From Hyphomicrobiales bacterium (lineage in GTDB: Bacteria > Pseudomonadota > Alphaproteobacteria > Rhizobiales > Kaistiaceae): 6,321 nucleotides of DNA. The notes beneath the pieces are model-generated. The model worked only from the letters and a program-made list of their open reading frames with translations, made no database searches and was not told the DNA's origin. The stretch's first letter is position 1. The number at the start of each line of letters is the position of its first letter. Shown here in pieces: positions 1-6,321 of the stretch. The translations under genes were made by a program, and so were the position numbers. Location of the stretch: positions 1 to 6,321 of the forward strand of contig JAFKJZ010000547.1 in the NCBI GenBank assembly GCA_017305815.1, given 5' to 3'.

Positions 1-1089
1 GATGGTGCCGAAGCCCGCCCTCTTACCAGCATCCAGCGCCGCCTTGGTCTCGGTGACGGTGCCCGCCTGGTTCGGCTTGACCAGCACGGCAGTCGCCGAG
101 CCCTTCGCCGCCGCAGTGTCGACGCGGGCCGCGTTCGTCACCAGGAAGTCGTCGCCGATCACCTGGCAGCGGTCGCCATAGCGCCCGGTGAAGGCGAGGA
201 AGCCGGCCTCGTCGTCCTCGGCGACGGGATCCTCGATCGACAGGATCGGATAGGCGTCGAGCCAGCGGCCGAGCAGGTCTATCATGCCGCCGGTATCGAG
301 CTCGCTATCGTCGAGCGCCAGCTTGTAGCGGCCGTCGCGGCCAAACTCGGACGCGGCGATGTCGAGCGAGATTCCGACATCCGGACCGGGCGTGAAGCCG
401 GCATCGGCGATCGCCCCTACCAGTTCGTCGAGCGCCTCTTCATTGGAGTTGAAGGCCGGCCAGAAGCCGCCCTCATCGGCGACTCCCTGCAGCTTGCCTG
501 CCTTCTTCATCCGCAGGCCGGCGGCGCGATAGACCTCGGCGGTCCAGTCGAGCGCCTCGGCGAAGGAGGAAGCGCCGGGGCAGATGAGCATGAAATCCTG
601 CACGTCGACGCGACGCGCCGCATGCGCGCCGCCACCAAAGATCTGGATCTCCGGCACCGGGATTCGGACCCTCCTGCCACCGGCGAGATAGCGCCAGAGC
701 GGCTGGCCGGCACCGGCGGCGGCGGCATGCAACACCGCCATCGAGGTTGCGATCAGCGCGTTGCCGCCAAGGCGGCCCTTGTTGGGCGTGCCGTCGAGGG
801 CGACCAGCGCGGCGTCGACGGCGGCCTGGTCGAAAGCGTCCCTGCCGGCAAGGGCGCGGGCGATCTCGCCCTGGACGGACGCGACGGCGCGGGTGACGTC
901 ATGACCGCCGAAACGGTCGCCACCATCGCGGAGATCGACCGCCTCGCCGGTGCCGGTCGAAGCGCCGGCCGGCGCGATGGCGCGACCGATGGCGCCGGAG
1001 GCGAGCTGGACCTCGGCCTCGACCGTGGGCCGGCCGCGCGAATCCCAGACGCGGCGGCCGATGACCTTGCGAATCGTCGTGTCGTTCAC
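1..1089 (-). CDS. eno: Enolase-family protein (phosphopyruvate hydratase or close paralogue), C-terminus cut by window edge
   Basis: Enolases interconvert 2-phosphoglycerate and phosphoenolpyruvate in the cytoplasm. The 363 residues seen begin MNDTTIRKVIGRRVWDSRGRPTVEAE and align throughout with the family. The flexible-loop Ser is S44 in GASTG, the catalytic His is H156 in GGAHA, and the proton-shuttle Glu is E206 in ADEGG. The Mg ligands are D243 (LDIAASEF), E286 (SIEDP) and D313 (GDDFLVTN), and the catalytic Lys is K338 (VKPNQAGT). About 60 C-terminal residues, including the SHRSGET loop and the last Lys, lie outside the window. The start is GTG at 1089, overlapping the upstream kinase stop as GTGA, with GAGGA about 9 bases before it. 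Departures from canonical enolase are QDFM for QEFM (D165 replaces a catalytic Glu), GGAHAARR for GGEHADNN, and KPNQ for KVNQ or KFNQ. It is clearly of the enolase family; a second, specialised copy is more likely than the housekeeping gene, so the symbol marks the family only. Confidence 0.9.
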   Translation of the reverse strand, partial: MNDTTIRKVIGRRVWDSRGRPTVEAEVQLASGAIGRAIAPAGASTGTGEAVDLRDGGDRFGGHDVTRAVASVQGEIARALAGRDAFDQAAVDAALVALDGTPNKGRLGGNALIATSMAVLHAAAAGAGQPLWRYLAGGRRVRIPVPEIQIFGGGAHAARRVDVQDFMLICPGASSFAEALDWTAEVYRAAGLRMKKAGKLQGVADEGGFWPAFNSNEEALDELVGAIADAGFTPGPDVGISLDIAASEFGRDGRYKLALDDSELDTGGMIDLLGRWLDAYPILSIEDPVAEDDEAGFLAFTGRYGDRCQVIGDDFLVTNAARVDTAAAKGSATAVLVKPNQAGTVTETKAALDAGKRAGFGTI

Positions 1090-2108
1090 TTCGTAAGTTC
1101 CTCTTCCCAGGCGTCGCGAATGGTGGCGAGCGTCGGCGGCGGGTTGGCGATCCGGGGACGGGCGACGCGGCGCACGCGATCCTTGTCGGCTTCCGCGGTG
1201 ACGTATTCGGCCGGCGACTTGCCGTCGACGCGCGCCAGGAACAGGCCCGGCAGCAGGCGCGCGGCGCGCGCCTCGATCTGTTCCCGCGGCTCCCAGCCGA
1301 CGGCGTCGAGATAGGCGCCAGCAAGCGCATCGAACGAGGCGAGATAGCCGGCGCGGCTGGCCGGAACCCAGAGGCATTTCAACAGCATGTGGTTCAGGCA
1401 GAAGGCGAGGTCGAAGGCCGGGTCACCATACCAGGCGCATTCGGCGTCGAGGAAGACCGGCCCGTTCGGACCGACCAGAATGTTCTTCGGGCTGACGTCG
1501 CCATGCACCAGCGCGATCTTGGTCGCGAGCGTGTCGCGCGACAGCGACATCAATTGCGGCGCGAGATCGGGATGCGCCTCGGCCGTCGCCTCGAGATAGG
1601 GCTCGAGCCGGATCGAATGGAAGATCGAATCGGTATCGAAGCGGGCGGCGATCTCCGGCGAATGCGCCGTCGCGCCATGGATGGCGGCGATGGCACGGCC
1701 GACGGCGGCGGCAAAGACCGGATCGACCCGCCCTGCCCGCAGTTCGGCCTTCCAGACCGGATGATCCTCCGGCTCCAGATAATCCATGGCGAAGGCGCCG
1801 ACGGTGGCGTCATGCGCCAGCACATGCGGCACGGCATCCGGCACGATGCGGCCGGCCTCCAGCAGCCATTCCACCTCGTTGCCATTGCGCGATACCGGCG
1901 CCCGCCAGTCCCGCGCCACGCGAAGCTTCGCCAGCGCCCGCTTGATGGCGAAGCTGCGCCCGCCCGCCTGCACGCGCCAGATGTCGGACGCGACGCCGCC
2001 GGTGAGCGGTTCCGCGACGATATCGGCCCCGTCCTCCACCAGACCGGCGCGCACCAGCCACGCCGCCAGTTCGCGGTCGATTGTCTCCACCCTTGCCTCC
2101 CCAGGCAT
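1086..2108 (-). CDS. APH-family small-molecule kinase (aminoglycoside phosphotransferase fold)
   Basis: This is a 340-residue ATP-dependent kinase of the APH/choline kinase fold, presumably cytoplasmic. The N-lobe has a nucleotide loop GGVASDIWRV (about residues 37-46) and a likely ATP-binding Lys in FAIKR (K56). The C-lobe has the catalytic motif HGDVSPKN (H202, catalytic D204, N209) and the metal-binding segment FLDAECAWYGDPAFDLAF (D221, E223, D229, D233). HGDxxxxN followed by DxE is standard for the family, which includes methylthioribose, homoserine, choline and aminoglycoside kinases. The substrate is therefore unknown, and antibiotic resistance is not implied. The chosen ATG at 2108 follows GGGAGG by 5 bases. 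A GTG at 2090 has an equally good GGGGAGG, also at 5 bases, and would remove six residues. An ATG at 2201 would add 31 proline- and arginine-rich residues with no family resemblance. The stop codon overlaps the GTG of the enolase gene, so the two are probably translated together. Confidence 0.85.
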   Translation of the reverse strand: MPGEARVETIDRELAAWLVRAGLVEDGADIVAEPLTGGVASDIWRVQAGGRSFAIKRALAKLRVARDWRAPVSRNGNEVEWLLEAGRIVPDAVPHVLAHDATVGAFAMDYLEPEDHPVWKAELRAGRVDPVFAAAVGRAIAAIHGATAHSPEIAARFDTDSIFHSIRLEPYLEATAEAHPDLAPQLMSLSRDTLATKIALVHGDVSPKNILVGPNGPVFLDAECAWYGDPAFDLAFCLNHMLLKCLWVPASRAGYLASFDALAGAYLDAVGWEPREQIEARAARLLPGLFLARVDGKSPAEYVTAEADKDRVRRVARPRIANPPPTLATIRDAWEEELTK

Positions 2109-2113
2109 CTCTC

Positions 2114-2119
2114 CCTCCC
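2114..2119 (-). promoter_or_regulatory. Ribosome binding site supporting the kinase ATG at 2108
   Basis: On the minus strand GGGAGG is separated by GAGAG (5 bases) from ATG 2108. It argues against the longer start at 2201. It does not exclude GTG 2090, which has its own GGGGAGG at 2096-2102. A short GC hairpin (arms 2123-2127 and 2131-2135, loop of three) sits just upstream and could affect access to this site. Confidence 0.5.
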
Positions 2120-2386
2120 GCCCGGCCTTCGGCCGTGGCGGAGCATTCTGTCTAGGTGATTTCAGCGGAAAATGCATCGGACCGCCCGGAGCCGACCGCA
2201 TCCGGCGGCCAAGAACAACAGCCAGGTGACAGCCTCAGATCGGACGCATTCGCCTGCTCTCTTCAGCCGGTGCGAGACCCGCCGCCGCCGGCTGTGACGG
2301 AATTGCCGCAGAATCGCCGGCTCCCGGAAAAATCGAATAGGCACCATTGCCCGCTCCTTGACTTAGGGGCAGACCAACCGCACTTG

Positions 2387-2410
2387 CTGCGAGCGAACAT
2401 TCATTCGCAG
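2387..2410. promoter_or_regulatory. Candidate TetR-family operator (24-base imperfect palindrome)
   Basis: The outer arms are CTGCGA (2387-2392) and TCGCAG (2405-2410), perfectly complementary. Inner GAA/TTC (2395-2397 and 2400-2402) pairs about the same centre. In all, 9 of 12 symmetric pairs match. Length and position suit a dimeric or double-dimeric TetR/AcrR operator; the E. coli AcrR operator is also a 24-base palindrome. It ends 16 bases before the tetR ATG, so bound repressor would block transcription of the efflux operon and possibly of the divergent operon. Binding by the adjacent regulator is inferred. Confidence 0.5.
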
Positions 2411-2426
2411 AATTTTTCGGGTGCCC

Positions 2427-3056
2427 ATGACCGTCCTCGCCCAACCGGACACGACCGCCTCCGCACCGCGCGAAACCGCGCAGGATGCCCGCCGCGCGCA
2501 GATCCTCGACGCGGCGCGCACCTGTTTCGCGCGTTCCGGGTTTCGCGGCGCCTCGATGCAGGAGATCTGCCTCGAAGCGAAGATGAGCCCCGGCGGGCTC
2601 TATCGCTACTTCCCCTCCAAGGAAGCGATCATCGAGGCGATCGCCCAGGACGAACGTTGCGGGGCGGCGGAGATCGTCCAGGCCATGCGCGGCCCCGGCC
2701 CGCTTCTCGACCGGCTGATCGGCTGCGCCATGGGCTATTTCGGCTATATGCGAGATCCCGGCGCCTGCGAGCTGATGGCAGAGATCAGCGCCGAAAGCCT
2801 GCGCAATTCCGAGATCGGCAAACGCTTCGCGCAGATCGACGACAGCGTGCGCGACATCATGCGCGAAGTCTTCGAGGAGGCGATCGAGAAGGGCGAGATG
2901 CCGCCGATCGAGGATCTAGACGCCACGATCAGCATGCTGCAGGCGGCCGTGGACGGCATCGCCCTGCGCCAGATCAATGACCCAGACCTATCGCTCGCCC
3001 GGGTGGAGCCGCTGCTGCGGCGGCTCGTCGCCGGCGTTTTGGGAATGAAAGCCTGA
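2427..3056 (+). CDS. TetR/AcrR-family transcriptional repressor, probably local regulator of the efflux operon
   Basis: The protein has 209 residues from ATG 2427. The N-terminal helix-turn-helix domain spans roughly residues 22-68: RRAQILDAARTCFARSGF (helix 1), then ASMQEICLEAKMSPGGLYRYFPSKEAII, whose SPGGLYRYFPSKE is the classic TetR recognition-helix signature. The remaining 140 or so residues are a helical ligand-binding and dimerisation domain (for example DPGACELMAEISAES and EKGEMPPIEDLDATISMLQAAVDG). These regulators normally bind a toxic or effector molecule and release their operator. The gene lies 73 bases before an RND adaptor gene in the same orientation and just after a palindrome, so autorepression and control of the pump are likely. 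An in-frame GTG at 2421 would add two residues. Neither start has a clear Shine-Dalgarno sequence. The family is certain; the ligand is unknown. Confidence 0.9.
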   Translation: MTVLAQPDTTASAPRETAQDARRAQILDAARTCFARSGFRGASMQEICLEAKMSPGGLYRYFPSKEAIIEAIAQDERCGAAEIVQAMRGPGPLLDRLIGCAMGYFGYMRDPGACELMAEISAESLRNSEIGKRFAQIDDSVRDIMREVFEEAIEKGEMPPIEDLDATISMLQAAVDGIALRQINDPDLSLARVEPLLRRLVAGVLGMKA

Positions 3057-3066
3057 GCGGCATGAC

Positions 3067-3120
3067 GGCGGCGTGAGACCGCCCGTGCCAGCCTGACCAG
3101 AGGGGCCGCCAGAAGCGGCC
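3067..3120 (+). promoter_or_regulatory. Two GC hairpins in the tetR-adaptor gap, the second next to the adaptor start
   Basis: The first has arms GGCGG (3067-3071) and CCGCC (3079-3083) with a 7-base loop. The second has perfect arms GGCCGC (3104-3109) and GCGGCC (3115-3120) with a 5-base loop, and ends 9 bases before ATG 3130. Neither is followed by a T-run, so they are not convincing intrinsic terminators. The second covers the place where a ribosome binding site would be expected and may modulate adaptor translation. In GC-rich DNA such short hairpins also arise by chance. Confidence 0.35.
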
Positions 3121-3129
3121 GAACGAACC

Positions 3130-4380
3130 ATGAAGCGCATGACCCGTCTCGCGGCCTCCGCCGCCTTCGTCGCCGCCATCGCCGCAGGCGCGCTCGCCTT
3201 GCCGGAATCGATGTTCTCGGCCTCGGCGAACGAACCGAAGCCCGCTGCGGAAGCCCCCAAGCCGCCGGCGATCACGGTCATCCCGGCCGCGCGCAAGGAG
3301 GTCGTCCAGACCGCCATCGTCGTCGGCTCGCTGGTGCCGCGCGAAGAGGTGCTGGTCGGCGTCGATCTCGACGGCTACCGGCTGACCGACCTTTCGGCCG
3401 AGGAAGGCGACCACGTCAAAGCGGGCCAGGTGCTGGCGCGGCTTTCGACCGACATGCTGGACGTCCAGCTCGCGCAGAACGCGTCGTCGCTCGCGCGCAA
3501 CGACGCGGCGATCGCCCAGGCGAAGAGCCAGATCGCCGAGGCGACCGCCGTCGAGGCGCAGGCCAACGCCGCCTTCGATCGCGGCCAGTCGCTGAAGACC
3601 AAGGGCATCGTCGCCCAGGACGCGCTCGACCTCCGGGAATCGACCGCCAAGACAGCGGCCGCCCGCCGCGACGCCGCCGCCCAGGGCCTGGCGCTGGCCG
3701 AGGCCGACAAGGCCTTGACCGAGGCGCAGCGGCGCGAATTGCAGCTGCGCGTCGCCAAGACCGAGATCAAGGCGCCGACCGACGGCCTGGTGCTGTCGCG
3801 CTCGGCCCGCATCGGCGCCATCGTTTCCGGCGGCGGCGAGCCGCTGTTCCGCCTCGCCGAGGATGGCGCCATCGAGCTCGAAGCCCAGGTGCCGGAAGCC
3901 GAGCTGGCGCAGATCGCCGTCGGCCAGCCGGTCAAGGTCACCGTGCAGGGCGCGCCGGAAGGCATCCAGGGTTCCGTCCGCCTCGTGGCGCCTCGCATCG
4001 ACAATACCAGCCGCCTCGGCCGCCTGCGCGTCGCGCTGCCGGCCGACGTCAAGGTCAATGCCGGCGCCTTCGCGCGCGGCACGGTCGAGCTGGCCCGCCG
4101 CGAGGTCGTGGCGATCCCGGTGTCGGCCGTCGTCACCACGGCCGGCGAGGCCACGACGCAGGTCGTCGTCGACGGCAAGATCCAGACGCGGCCGATCAAG
4201 ACCGGCATTTCCGGTCGCGGCCTGGTCGAGGTGGTCGACGGCGTCGTCGCCGGCGAGGCCGTCGTGCTGCGCGCCGGCACCTTCGTGCGCGACGGCGACG
4301 CCGTCACCCCGGTCGAGGCCCAGGACGAAACCAAGGGCGAGGCCAAGCACGAGACCCAGAGCGAGGGAGCGAAGGGATGA
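3130..4380 (+). CDS. RND efflux periplasmic adaptor (membrane fusion protein, HlyD/AcrA type)
   Basis: This 416-residue adaptor should link the inner-membrane RND permease to an outer-membrane channel. The N-terminus is a Sec signal peptide (MKRMTRL, then an Ala-rich hydrophobic core) with a likely cleavage at ASA|NEP after residue 33. There is no lipobox Cys, and I see no Cys in the protein, so it is probably not lipidated. Next come a beta-barrel strand and the first lipoyl half (about 60-105, with EEGDHVKAGQVLARL). An Ala/Gln/Arg-rich alpha hairpin follows (about 108-210), then the second lipoyl half (IKAPTDGLVLSRSARIGAIVSGGGEPLFRLAEDG, about 213-246), then beta-barrel and membrane-proximal domains. 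The last 22 residues (from 395) form a charged, low-complexity tail rich in Glu, Lys and Thr. Its stop overlaps the permease start as ATGA, indicating translational coupling. No clear ribosome binding site precedes the ATG; a second ATG lies at 3139. The transported substrate cannot be inferred. Confidence 0.92.
   Translation: MKRMTRLAASAAFVAAIAAGALALPESMFSASANEPKPAAEAPKPPAITVIPAARKEVVQTAIVVGSLVPREEVLVGVDLDGYRLTDLSAEEGDHVKAGQVLARLSTDMLDVQLAQNASSLARNDAAIAQAKSQIAEATAVEAQANAAFDRGQSLKTKGIVAQDALDLRESTAKTAAARRDAAAQGLALAEADKALTEAQRRELQLRVAKTEIKAPTDGLVLSRSARIGAIVSGGGEPLFRLAEDGAIELEAQVPEAELAQIAVGQPVKVTVQGAPEGIQGSVRLVAPRIDNTSRLGRLRVALPADVKVNAGAFARGTVELARREVVAIPVSAVVTTAGEATTQVVVDGKIQTRPIKTGISGRGLVEVVDGVVAGEAVVLRAGTFVRDGDAVTPVEAQDETKGEAKHETQSEGAKG
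4363..4369 (+). promoter_or_regulatory. Ribosome binding site for the RND permease
   Basis: GAGGGAG lies inside the end of the adaptor gene, 7 bases before ATG 4377. Together with the ATGA overlap it fixes the permease start. Confidence 0.55.
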
Positions 4381-6321
4381 GCTGGAACTTCTCCGCCTGG
4401 GCGATCCGCAATCCGGTTCCGCCCATCCTTCTCTTCGTCGTGCTCTGCGCCTTCGGCATCGTCTCCTTCATGGGGCTGCCGATCACGCGCTTCCCCAACA
4501 TCGACGTGCCGCTGGTCTCCGTCACCGTCACCGACGCCGGCACGGCGCCGGCCGAGCTGGAGACGCAGGTCACCAAGAAGGTCGAGGACGCGGTCGCGTC
4601 CATAACCGGCGTCAAGCACGTCTCCTCGACCATCACCGACGGCCAGTCCACGACGGCGATCGAGTTCCGCCTCGAGGTCAATACCGACCGGGCGCTGAAC
4701 GACGTGAAGGACGCGATCGCCAAGATCCGTGGCGACCTGCCCCGCACGGTCGACGAGCCGATCGTCCAGCGCATCGACGTCGAGAGCCAGTCGATCCTCA
4801 CCTATGGCGCGCTGGCGCCCACCATGTCGCCGGAGCAGCTTTCCTGGTTCATCGACGACCAGGTCATCCGCGACCTGCAGGCGCTGAAGGGCGTCGGCCG
4901 CGTCGAGCGCATGGGCGGCGTCACCCGCGAGATCCAGATCCGCCTCGATCCGGACCGGCTGATGGCGCTCGGCGTCACGGCCGCCGACGTCAACCGCCAG
5001 CTCCAGATCACCAATGTCGATCTCGCCGGCGGCAAGGGCGAAGTCGGCAGCCAGGAACAGACCATCCGCACGCTCGCCGGCGCCAAGTCGATAGAGGATC
5101 TCGCCAATGCGCGGATCGTCATCTCCGGCGGCCGCGAGGTCCGGCTCGGCAATCTCGGCACCGTCGAGGACCATTGGGAGGAGCCGAAGTCCTTCGCCCG
5201 CCTGGACGGCAAGCCGGTCGTGGCGCTCGCCGTCTATCGCGCCAAGGGCGCCAGCGATGCCTCGGTCGCCGATGTCGTCGGCGCCAAGATCGCCGAGATC
5301 GGCAAGGCGCATCCCGACGTCACCTTCTCGATCATCGACAACACCGTCCACTACACCTACGGCAACTACGAAAGCGCGATGGATACCCTCTATGAGGGAT
5401 CGATCCTCGCCATCCTCGTCGTGCTGCTGTTCCTGCGCGACTGGCGCGCGACGCTGGTCGCGGCGGTCGCCCTGCCGCTTTCGGCGATCCCGACCTTCTG
5501 GGCGCTGTCGATGCTGGGCTTCTCGCTCAACCTCGTCAGCCTTCTCGGCATCACGCTGGTGACGGGCATCCTCGTCGACGACGCCATCGTCGAGATCGAG
5601 AACATCGTCCGCCATACCCGCATGGGCAAGAAGCCCTATCGCGCGGCGCTGGAAGCGGCCGACGAGATCGGCCTCGCCGTCATCGCCATCTCGACGACGA
5701 TCATGGCGATCTTCGCGCCGGTGTCGTTCATGGGTGGCATCGCCGGCCAGTACTTCAAGCAGTTCGGCCTGACGGTGGCGATCGCGGTGTTCTTCTCGCT
5801 GCTCGTCGCCCGCCTGATCACGCCGATGATGGCCGCCTATTTCATGCGCGCGCCCTATGTTGGCGACGGTTCGGACGGCCAGCCCGTCTATGGCGGCTTC
5901 CTGAACGATCTCGGCCGCCGGCTGCGCGCGGTCATCCCCGTCGCCGTGGTCGTCGGCCTCGGCGCGCTCGTGCTGCAGATCTCCGGCGAGGCGCTCGTCG
6001 GCGTGCCGCTACTCGGCACCCTGTCCGAACGGATCGCCGCCACCGGCTGGACCAAGATCGCGCTCGGCGCGCTCGCCTTCGCCGCCGGCTTCGCCCTGCT
6101 GCGCGCCTGGCTCGGCCAGCCGCATCCGGCCGAGGAGCATGACGGCCTCGTCATGCGGCTCTACACCGGCCTGCTCAAGGGCACGCTCGCCCGCGGCATG
6201 CGCTGGGTGACGCTCGCCGCCGGCATCGGCACCTTCGCCATCTCGATCTGGGCGATGGGCTTCCTGCCTTCGGAATTCATCCCCGAGGGCGACGAGAGCC
6301 GCCTCGTCGTCTCGGTCGAGC
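4377..6321 (+). CDS. RND-family multidrug efflux permease (AcrB-like), C-terminal part cut by window edge
   Basis: The frame is open to the right edge for 648 residues; AcrB-type permeases have about 1,030-1,050. Such proteins use the proton gradient to export drugs, lipids or metabolites from the inner membrane and periplasm. Visible in order are TM1 (about 15-33, then LPITRFPNIDVPLVSVT) and the first periplasmic porter loop (about 40-335; motifs include EDAVASITGVKHVSS and LKGVGRVERMGG). TM2 to TM4 follow, with the paired proton-relay aspartates D401-D402 in GILVDDAIVEIENIVRH, equivalent to D407-D408 of E. coli AcrB. TM5 is about 433-453 and TM6 about 463-487. TM7 is about 611-630 and leads into LPSEFIPEGDESRLVVSVE, the start of the second porter half. 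Between TM6 and TM7 is an insertion with two additional hydrophobic stretches (about 519-535 and 559-579). The partner Lys/Arg of TM10-TM11 lie outside the window. Function as a pump with the preceding adaptor is well supported; substrate is unknown. Confidence 0.93.
   Translation, partial: MSWNFSAWAIRNPVPPILLFVVLCAFGIVSFMGLPITRFPNIDVPLVSVTVTDAGTAPAELETQVTKKVEDAVASITGVKHVSSTITDGQSTTAIEFRLEVNTDRALNDVKDAIAKIRGDLPRTVDEPIVQRIDVESQSILTYGALAPTMSPEQLSWFIDDQVIRDLQALKGVGRVERMGGVTREIQIRLDPDRLMALGVTAADVNRQLQITNVDLAGGKGEVGSQEQTIRTLAGAKSIEDLANARIVISGGREVRLGNLGTVEDHWEEPKSFARLDGKPVVALAVYRAKGASDASVADVVGAKIAEIGKAHPDVTFSIIDNTVHYTYGNYESAMDTLYEGSILAILVVLLFLRDWRATLVAAVALPLSAIPTFWALSMLGFSLNLVSLLGITLVTGILVDDAIVEIENIVRHTRMGKKPYRAALEAADEIGLAVIAISTTIMAIFAPVSFMGGIAGQYFKQFGLTVAIAVFFSLLVARLITPMMAAYFMRAPYVGDGSDGQPVYGGFLNDLGRRLRAVIPVAVVVGLGALVLQISGEALVGVPLLGTLSERIAATGWTKIALGALAFAAGFALLRAWLGQPHPAEEHDGLVMRLYTGLLKGTLARGMRWVTLAAGIGTFAISIWAMGFLPSEFIPEGDESRLVVSVE

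Larger units (their letters stand above)
2109..2426. other. Divergent intergenic control region between the kinase and tetR
   Basis: This is 318 bases with no gene I can support, less G/C-biased than the coding DNA on both sides. It must carry promoters for both arms. For the plus strand, TTGACT at 2358-2363 resembles a -35 box, but the hexamer 17 bases further (CACTTG) is a poor -10, so the assignment is weak. No convincing promoter is visible for the minus strand. The region also holds the palindrome at 2387-2410, a small GC hairpin at 2123-2135 before the kinase start, and a 61-codon minus-strand reading frame (2347-2162) with a good ribosome binding site but weak coding bias, described under findings. 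No terminator or riboswitch-like structure was recognised. Confidence 0.6.

Noticed and set aside
1086..2108. Reading the kinase as an antibiotic-resistance gene
   Set aside because: The APH fold is shared by many metabolic kinases; the enolase-like partner points to metabolism and nothing shows aminoglycoside specificity.
622..2229. Plus-strand frames opposite the enolase and kinase genes
   Set aside because: Antisense shadows; the minus-strand products carry the full sets of family motifs.
3057..3129. Intrinsic terminator between tetR and the adaptor gene
   Set aside because: Hairpins are present but no T-run follows either, and the gene order favours one operon.
3863..5395. 510-codon plus-strand frame spanning the adaptor-permease junction
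   Set aside because: Arg/Ser/Pro-rich out-of-frame shadow; both real genes are clear in other frames with conserved motifs.
2974..5615. Very long minus-strand open frames (746 and 458 codons) opposite the adaptor and permease
   Set aside because: They are antisense to well-recognised genes; their composition (Asp/Arg/Gly/Ala-rich with no domain) is the usual shadow of high-GC coding DNA.
1..6321. Mobile elements, CRISPR arrays, tRNA, rRNA or attachment sites
   Set aside because: No transposase or integrase motifs, terminal repeats, spaced direct repeats or RNA-gene signatures were seen on reading.

Overview
The window is GC-rich DNA (visibly about two-thirds G+C, not computed) with strong G/C preference at third codon positions. 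Codon use, the protein families and the gene style suggest an alphaproteobacterium, plausibly of the order Hyphomicrobiales. That placement is an inference and no marker in the window fixes the genus.

The layout is two divergent operons back to back around a shared control region of about 318 bases. The left arm, on the minus strand, holds an APH-type small-molecule kinase (2108 down to 1086). It is coupled by a 4-base GTGA overlap to an enolase-family gene (1089 down to 1) whose C-terminus lies beyond the left edge. The right arm, on the plus strand, holds a TetR/AcrR-type repressor (2427-3056), a periplasmic adaptor (membrane fusion) protein of an RND pump (3130-4380), and, overlapping it by ATGA, the RND inner-membrane permease (4377 to the right edge, 648 residues seen). 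No outer-membrane channel gene is visible; it may lie further right or elsewhere in the genome.

The right arm reads as a self-regulated tripartite efflux operon. A 24-base imperfect palindrome (2387-2410) just before tetR is a good candidate operator, and its position would let the repressor control its own operon and possibly the divergent kinase/enolase pair. The left arm looks like a small metabolic unit in which a kinase makes a phosphorylated acid that an enolase-like enzyme dehydrates. Its substrate cannot be read from the sequence.

The most unusual points are: the divergent enolase active site (Asp in place of the catalytic Glu in the QEFM motif, and an altered HA loop); the kinase-enolase pairing itself; and an insertion of roughly 70-90 residues with two extra hydrophobic segments between TM6 and TM7 of the RND permease. 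Most of the window is otherwise ordinary, and I see no mobile element, CRISPR array, tRNA or rRNA.
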